From: Deltaproteobacteria bacterium
GTDB taxonomy: Bacteria; Myxococcota; B64-G9
DNA: 8,625 bases
NCBI GenBank assembly: GCA_030591745.1
Contig: JAUVAM010000111.1
Location: 1 to 8,625 of the forward strand
Direction: 5' to 3'
Every line of letters begins with the position of its first letter. Position 1 is the stretch's first letter. Below, in pieces: positions 5,846 through 8,625 of this stretch. The notes below the pieces were generated by a model. It searched no databases, had not been told where the DNA came from, and worked only from the letters and a program-made list of their open reading frames with translations. Made by a program: the position numbers and the translations under genes.

Positions 5846-7396
5846 ATGTTGGCGCGGGTTTGTTCGAGTGCGGTTTTGGGTGTTGAGGCTTATCGGGTGG
5901 ATGTGGAGGTGGACATGGCCTTGGGCCTGCCCAACTTTTCCACCGTGGGCCTGGGCGATGGGGCGGTTCGTGAGAGCCGCGTACGGGTTGAATCGGCCCT
6001 GAAGAATTCCATGTTGGATTTCCCCAGACGGCGGATCGCTGTGAACCTGGCCCCGGCTGACGTGCGCAAAGGCGGGACCGGCTTCGATTTGCCCATCGCC
6101 ATCGGCCTGGTCTCCGACTCCCAGCCTATCCAGCGTGCCTTGTTGGCCAAGACCATGGTGGCGGGTGAACTGGGTTTGGATGGTGAGGTGCGGCGGATCC
6201 CCGGTGCCATGTCCATGGCCGTGCTGGCACGCAAGCTTGGCATCACGGACATGCTTTTGCCCGTCGATTGCGCCAAGGAAGCCGCGGTGGTGGGTGGGGT
6301 GAGGGTCCGACCTGTGCGTAGCCTGAAAGAAGCCGTGGCCTTTTTCACCGGCAAGCTCGACATCGCCCCCATCGTGGTGGATCCGGCTCAGGTTTTGGCC
6401 GAAGCCGCTGGTGAAGAACTGCCGGATCTGGAGGACGTTAAGGGTCAGGCTCATGTCAAGCGAGCCCTGGAGGTGGCCGCCGCCGGAGGGCACAATTTGT
6501 TGATGGTGGGGCCCCCAGGTTCGGGCAAGACCTTGTTGGCCCGCCGCCTGCCTTCCATCCTGCCCCCCATGACCTTCGAGGAGGCCATCGAGACCAGCCA
6601 GGTCTATTCGATCATGGGTCTTATGCGCTCCGATTCAGCCTTGGTGGCCCGGAGGCCATTTCGCTCTCCCCATCACACCGTGTCCGATGCCGGCATGGTG
6701 GGAGGTGGCTCCATACCTCGACCGGGGGAGGTGAGCCTGGCTCATCATGGGGTGCTTTTCTTGGACGAGCTGCCTGAGTTTCGCAAAAATGTGCTGGAGG
6801 TGCTTCGCCAGCCCATCGAAGATAGGGAAGTCTATATCGCTCGGGCCGCCATGACCCTGCGTTTCCCGGCTCGATTCATGCTGGTGGCCGCCATGAACCC
6901 CTGTCCCTGCGGCTACCAAACCGATCCGAACCATCTGTGCCTGTGTTCACCTCAACTCATTCAGCGTTACCGCAGTCGCATCAGCGGGCCTCTGTTGGAT
7001 CGTATCGACATCCAGGTAGAGGTGCCGGCTGTGCCTTACCGGGATTTGGTGGGCCAAGCCCGGGGTGAGCCCTCGAGGCTGGTGAGGACGCGAGTGGTGG
7101 AGGCCAGACAGGTTCAGCAGGCTCGTTTCAAAAAGACCCGCCTGACTTCGTGCAACGCCCAGATGAGCCCGGCCCAAGTCCAGCGCATTTGCAAGCTGGC
7201 TCCCTCCGAACGGAGCATGCTGCAACGGGCGGTGCGATCCTTGGGGCTTTCGGCTCGGGCTTTCGATCGCATCCTCAAGGTGGCACGCACCATCGCGGAC
7301 TTGGACGGAAAAGAGAGCATCGCTGCTTCTCAACTGGCCGAGGCCATTCAGTACCGCTCCTTGGACCGCTCTCTGGAGAGAGAGGGGGCGGCTTGA
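5846..7396 (+). CDS. comM: ComM/YifB-family AAA+ ATPase (Mg-chelatase-like)
   Basis: This 516-residue protein matches the usual length and layout of ComM/YifB. Domain order: an N-terminal Lon-like ChlI domain (about 1-170, including LPNFSTVGLGDGAVRES and NLAPADVRKGGTGFDLP, a family hallmark), a Mg-chelatase-type AAA+ core (about 192-400) and a C-terminal helical domain (about 415-510). The core has Walker A GPPGSGKT (222-229), Walker B VLFLDELPEF (303-312), the FRSPHHTVSDAG segment (272-283), the paired Cys motifs CPCGY (353-357) and CLC (365-367), and SGPLLDRIDI (380-389) with a likely arginine finger. ComM of naturally competent bacteria is a hexameric helicase that drives branch migration when incoming DNA is integrated; orthologues also occur in bacteria not known to be competent. 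Gene start and motifs are intact. No other competence gene is adjacent. It heads a probable two-gene operon behind a candidate sigma-54 promoter. Confidence 0.93.
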   Translation: MLARVCSSAVLGVEAYRVDVEVDMALGLPNFSTVGLGDGAVRESRVRVESALKNSMLDFPRRRIAVNLAPADVRKGGTGFDLPIAIGLVSDSQPIQRALLAKTMVAGELGLDGEVRRIPGAMSMAVLARKLGITDMLLPVDCAKEAAVVGGVRVRPVRSLKEAVAFFTGKLDIAPIVVDPAQVLAEAAGEELPDLEDVKGQAHVKRALEVAAAGGHNLLMVGPPGSGKTLLARRLPSILPPMTFEEAIETSQVYSIMGLMRSDSALVARRPFRSPHHTVSDAGMVGGGSIPRPGEVSLAHHGVLFLDELPEFRKNVLEVLRQPIEDREVYIARAAMTLRFPARFMLVAAMNPCPCGYQTDPNHLCLCSPQLIQRYRSRISGPLLDRIDIQVEVPAVPYRDLVGQARGEPSRLVRTRVVEARQVQQARFKKTRLTSCNAQMSPAQVQRICKLAPSERSMLQRAVRSLGLSARAFDRILKVARTIADLDGKESIAASQLAEAIQYRSLDRSLEREGAA

Positions 7397-7407
7397 TGCG
7401 ATTTTGA
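7396..7407 (+). other. Three-codon reinitiation-type mini-ORF between comM and the next gene
   Basis: The comM stop overlaps an ATG (TGATG at 7394-7398). This ATG opens a frame M-R-F whose TGA (7405-7407) directly abuts the ATG at 7408. A terminating ribosome could in principle step to the next start, which lacks its own Shine-Dalgarno sequence. This may be coincidence. Confidence 0.2.
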
Positions 7408-8022
7408 ATGCCTGGGGGCAAAATTCGTCTATTGACCATGTGCCGGTTCTATCCAGCCTTGCTAGTCTGCGCAATACTCCTCTTGCCCTCACAGGCGTCT
7501 GCCGATCCCATGTCCAGTCGGTCCTGGTGGCCATTGAACGTTCATGCTCGCGTGGGGGTTGTACACGGCAAGGACGCAAGTCTTGTGAGGTTTGGGGGCA
7601 TGCTTGGCTACGTGGGCGGCGGCAGCCAGGGCCCGGGTGGCATGTTTTGGGTTCTTGGACCTGCCGCCAACCTGTGCCTGACGGGGACCGAGTTGGCCGA
7701 CGGCAGCCAGGATTACTACCAGGGCTGGAGTCTGGGCCCGGAGGCGCGCCTCGGCTGGGCCTGGGGTGCCGATTATCGCAAGGCCTCTTTACACCTGGGA
7801 CTACAGCCCTACCTGATCCAAATGTGGGCTGATTCAGGGCGCTCCTTCATGTCTTTGGGATTCAGGGCTTCCGTGGGCCTGGCATACGGCCACCAATTTT
7901 TCGGCCACAAACTGGACTACTACGTGCTACCCAACCACATAGAACTGGTGGCCGACCTCATGCAGTGCGGCCCCTTCGATAACTCAATACACTGGGGTAT
8001 TTCGGTTGGTTGGGAGTATTAG
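7408..8022 (+). CDS. Small exported protein, possibly outer-membrane beta-barrel
   Basis: The longest frame encodes 204 residues. The N-terminus has a basic region (Lys5, Arg7, Arg13), a hydrophobic core (ALLVCAILLLP) and a likely signal peptidase I site after PSQASA (residue 32). The mature part of about 172 residues alternates aromatic and small residues in strand-like stretches: VHARVGVV, RFGGMLGYVGGG, LGPEARLGWAWG, SLHLGLQPYL, MSLGFRASVGLAYG and IHWGISVGWEY at the very end. Amphipathic strands and a C-terminal aromatic residue suggest a small outer-membrane beta-barrel; no family is recognised. An internal ATG at 7438 (residue 11) would give a tighter signal peptide and is a possible start; neither has a good ribosome binding site. 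The gap to comM is 11 bp (or 41 bp), so the two are probably co-transcribed. Confidence 0.7.
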   Translation: MPGGKIRLLTMCRFYPALLVCAILLLPSQASADPMSSRSWWPLNVHARVGVVHGKDASLVRFGGMLGYVGGGSQGPGGMFWVLGPAANLCLTGTELADGSQDYYQGWSLGPEARLGWAWGADYRKASLHLGLQPYLIQMWADSGRSFMSLGFRASVGLAYGHQFFGHKLDYYVLPNHIELVADLMQCGPFDNSIHWGISVGWEY

Positions 8023-8092
8023 GCCCCCTAAACCATCTAATCAACAGTACCAAATCAACCATGTGAAATAAAAGGATTTACCAGTAGGGGGC
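8023..8092. repeat. Inverted repeat bracketing the convergent spacer
   Basis: GCCCCCTA at 8023-8030, immediately after the stop codon, is exactly complementary to TAGGGGGC at 8085-8092, with 54 nt between them. Allowing a G-T pair, the stem extends to 10 bp. The intervening sequence is A-rich and shows no strong inner hairpin. It is followed by CTTTAT, a weak T-run, so it could act as a loose terminator for the upstream gene. Confidence 0.4.
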
Positions 8093-8097
8093 TTTAT

Positions 8098-8120
8098 CCC
8101 GTGTCGCAAGGCGACACGGG
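8098..8120. terminator. Perfect 10-bp hairpin, probable terminator of the FHA gene
   Basis: CCCGTGTCGC (8098-8107) and GCGACACGGG (8111-8120) are exact reverse complements around the loop AAG. The hairpin begins one base beyond the FHA stop codon on the minus strand and could also end transcription arriving from the plus-strand gene at 7408-8022. Neither side has a proper T-tract, so it may be an RNA 3'-end stabiliser or a weak/Rho-assisted bidirectional terminator rather than a classical intrinsic one. Confidence 0.5.
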
Positions 8121-8121
8121 G

Positions 8122-8625
8122 TTAGATCTCCCGAATCATATCGTACAAACCAGCCGGCGTGTAGAACAGAAACGTACAAGAACCAAAAGTAATCGAATCG
8201 CCTTCCCTCAATCCCACCTTGAGCATGGGTTCAATACTAACGCCATTCAAGCGGGTGCCATTGGTCGAACTAAGATCCTCCAAGGCATAGCGGTTCGAAT
8301 TGGCGAGGTGGTGGATGACGGCCTGATCGCCGGAGATGCTGGCGTGGTTGAAAACCAAGTCATTTTCTTCCCGACGGCCGATTCGCACATCGTCGCGATT
8401 TTTCAACAGGGGCTGCACCGCAACCACCGGGCTGACATTTTCCGGCATGGGGGCTTGCATCCGGCTGGGATCGATATCCAGATTTGAATTGGTTTTTGCG
8501 GTTTGAAAGCCCTCGCCCAATTCACTGAGGTCCGCGGCGGCGGAAATCAGCAGCGGGTCGGTGAAGTGTTTGCAGAAGTTGATTCGGTCCATTTGTTGGG
8601 CCGCGTGGACGTATTCCCTGAGTTC
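8122..8625 (-). CDS. FHA-domain protein (5' end runs off the window)
   Basis: The frame continues without a stop past the ATG at 8592 to the right edge, adding ELREYVHAAQQ in front. That ATG has no ribosome binding site, so the true start is probably just outside the window. Numbering from the 8592 Met, residues about 68-145 form a forkhead-associated domain: IGRREENDLVF (71-81) with the conserved Gly-Arg, the SIS segment (85-87), YALEDLSSTNGTRLNG (102-117) with the phosphopeptide-contacting Ser/Asn and Asn-Gly, and GDSITFGSCTFLF (131-143). FHA domains bind phosphothreonine and usually work with Ser/Thr kinases. The usual SxxH reads SGDQ here (Ser87, Gln90), losing the structural His. The N-terminal 60 residues include a disordered, Pro-rich linker. 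There is no signal peptide in the visible part and no kinase gene in the window. Confidence 0.85.
   Translation of the reverse strand, partial: ELREYVHAAQQMDRINFCKHFTDPLLISAAADLSELGEGFQTAKTNSNLDIDPSRMQAPMPENVSPVVAVQPLLKNRDDVRIGRREENDLVFNHASISGDQAVIHHLANSNRYALEDLSSTNGTRLNGVSIEPMLKVGLREGDSITFGSCTFLFYTPAGLYDMIREI

Noticed and set aside
5813..6493. 226-codon minus-strand frame opposite the comM 5' half
   Set aside because: It is His/Gly/Gln-rich and antisense to well-conserved ComM sequence, so it is a shadow. It also overlaps the comM leader.
8120..8127. GTTAGAT matching the integron attC core GTTRRRY, next to the hairpin
   Set aside because: No matching RYYYAAC partner with attC architecture is present and there is no integrase. 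The short degenerate motif is expected by chance.
1..8625. CRISPR arrays, transposons, phage genes, tRNA/rRNA or a defence system
   Set aside because: No periodic repeats, terminal repeats, transposase motifs, tRNA-like cloverleaf or defence-type gene cluster were seen.

Overview
The window reads as chromosomal DNA of a moderately GC-rich Gram-negative bacterium, most likely a member of the former Deltaproteobacteria (Myxococcota or a Bradymonadales-like lineage). This placement is an inference. It rests on two outer-membrane-type lipoproteins (one with an Asp-Ala-Gly-rich linker after the lipidated Cys), a secreted propeller-like protein with repeated 'VG..G' blades, an FHA-domain protein, and sigma-54-type promoters. 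No phage, transposon, CRISPR, rRNA or tRNA was found.

Layout, left to right. (1) The 3' part of a propeller-repeat protein, entering from the left edge and ending at 736. (2) An M48-family membrane metallopeptidase (836-1864, +). (3) A GT5 glycogen/starch synthase on the minus strand (1839-3701), whose 3' end overlaps the peptidase gene by 26 bp tail to tail. (4) A lipoprotein (3793-4836, +) divergent from glgA. (5) A second lipoprotein (4854-5552, -), convergent with the first. (6) A 293-bp regulatory region (5553-5845). (7) A ComM/YifB-type AAA+ ATPase (5846-7396, +), followed closely by (8) a small exported, possibly beta-barrel protein (7408-8022, +). (9) A convergent spacer with two inverted repeats (8023-8121). 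(10) An FHA-domain protein on the minus strand, running off the right edge.

The most notable structure is the region between lipoprotein 4854-5552 and comM. It holds a near-consensus -24/-12 (sigma-54) promoter facing the lipoprotein (5603-5618, -) and a weaker -24/-12 promoter facing comM (5788-5803, +). Between them lies a perfect 19-bp palindrome, GTGTCCGGAATCCGGACAC (5718-5736), centred about 135 bp upstream of one predicted start and about 87 bp upstream of the other. This is the arrangement expected of a shared enhancer for a bacterial enhancer-binding protein. It suggests that the DNA-processing ATPase ComM, its downstream exported protein and a surface lipoprotein form one sigma-54 regulon. 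The motif spacings are read directly from the sequence; the regulatory meaning is inference.

The other genes are mostly single transcription units in convergent or divergent pairs, with no obvious shared pathway.
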